This document shows positions 63,876 to 64,000 of a DNA stretch of 64,000 bases, piece by piece. The notes under the pieces were generated by a model that saw only the letters and a list, made by a program, of their open reading frames with translations, made no database searches and was not told the DNA's origin. Within the stretch, counting starts at the first letter, position 1. Each line of letters starts with the position of its first letter. The position numbers and the translations under genes are program-made. The stretch lies in NCBI GenBank assembly GCA_963718295.1, contig CAVQYV010000001.1:1-64000 (forward strand). Direction: 5' to 3'. The stretch comes from CAVQYV01 sp963718295 [NCBI: uncultured Methylomirabilota bacterium] (GTDB lineage: Bacteria; Methylomirabilota; Methylomirabilia; CAVQYV01).

Positions 63876-64000
63876 TCCCACAGCGGTGAATCGCTGATCC
63901 CTGACGCTGCTTCCCCAGCCGCCGCATCTCCTTCTTCATCATCTAAGCCGTGCCCGGCATTGCCTGATAATAGCCGTTGGCCTGCACCAGCTTGATTGGA

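Noticed and set aside
63943-64000. A minus-strand frame entering from the right edge and ending KLVQANGYYQAMPGTA-stop
   Set aside because: Only 18 codons are visible, too few to support a gene, although a partial CDS end is possible.

Overview
The window is a join of two unrelated genomes. Bases 1 to about 4,300 are eukaryotic and nuclear. They are GC-rich with long CT-rich and poly-pyrimidine tracts and GT-AG introns. They hold the 3' end of a glutamate dehydrogenase gene, a spliced homologue of the nuclear FAM192A/PSME3IP1 protein, an unidentified Gly/Ala/Pro-rich reading frame on the minus strand, and a first exon with a mitochondrial-type presequence. A GC-rich microalga or protist would fit (inference). 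From about 4,340 onward everything is bacterial: dense genes, Shine-Dalgarno sites, ATGA overlaps and operons. The gene content suggests an anaerobe of the Desulfobacterota (former Deltaproteobacteria) type: ferredoxin-thioredoxin reductase, an octaheme HAO-like cytochrome, paired DUF169 proteins, tandem rubrerythrins, FmdE and uroporphyrinogen-decarboxylase-like proteins, and multi-PAS sensors. That placement is inference; no rRNA or tRNA gene was seen.

Region by region. 4.4-20.0 kb (+): a Wzy-dependent polysaccharide locus with a Wzz-like chain-length protein, flippase, polymerase, two GT4 glycosyltransferases, a Wzi-like and an SLBB/Wza-like outer-membrane export protein, and three PAPS-type sulfotransferases. 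The product is probably a sulfated exopolysaccharide. 20.2-30.7 kb (-): one long run of genes beginning with arsR. It holds a J-domain protein, an ACR3 arsenite pump, a radical SAM/SPASM-like protein, a phosphoesterase, an ArsP-like permease, several small thioredoxin-like proteins, two DUF169 proteins, a metallophosphatase, a chaperone-thioredoxin fusion and CcdA. It reads as a metal(loid)-controlled efflux and extracytoplasmic thiol-redox operon. 31.3-34.6 kb (-): deoC, SDR, cupin, cupin, SDR, ending in a clear terminator. 34.8-36.1 kb (+): FmdB-like, FmdE-like and HTH/zinc-ribbon proteins. 36.2-44.0 kb: mixed redox genes, including an operon of octaheme cytochrome c, glutaredoxin, ferredoxin-thioredoxin reductase and redoxin. 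44.3-50.5 kb: CobO, a UroD-like protein, a stand-alone GMP-synthase ATPase, a YVTN propeller, a Cys-rich secreted protein and a B12-binding radical SAM protein. 50.9-63.8 kb: NYN-OST-HTH, SIMPL, PAS sensor, outer-membrane protein, Fe-S protein, rubrerythrins, a prephenate dehydratase-like/dehydrogenase fusion, a type 5 uracil-DNA glycosylase, Smr and zinc-ribbon proteins.

The most striking signal is at 23,447-23,480 (minus strand). The metallophosphatase reading frame runs through an in-frame TGA exactly where this family has the second Cys of a CGC motif. Eighteen bases later a 7-bp hairpin presents GGUCU in its loop, the same apical motif and the same spacing that I recall for the SECIS element of E. 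coli fdhF. I interpret this as a Cys-Gly-Sec selenoprotein inside the arsenic/thiol operon.

A caution applies throughout. Many genes in both the eukaryotic and bacterial parts carry single-base frameshifts, mostly in short homopolymer runs (densest at 22.1-27.4 kb). They look more like consensus errors than decay, and together with the chimeric join they call for checking against reads.
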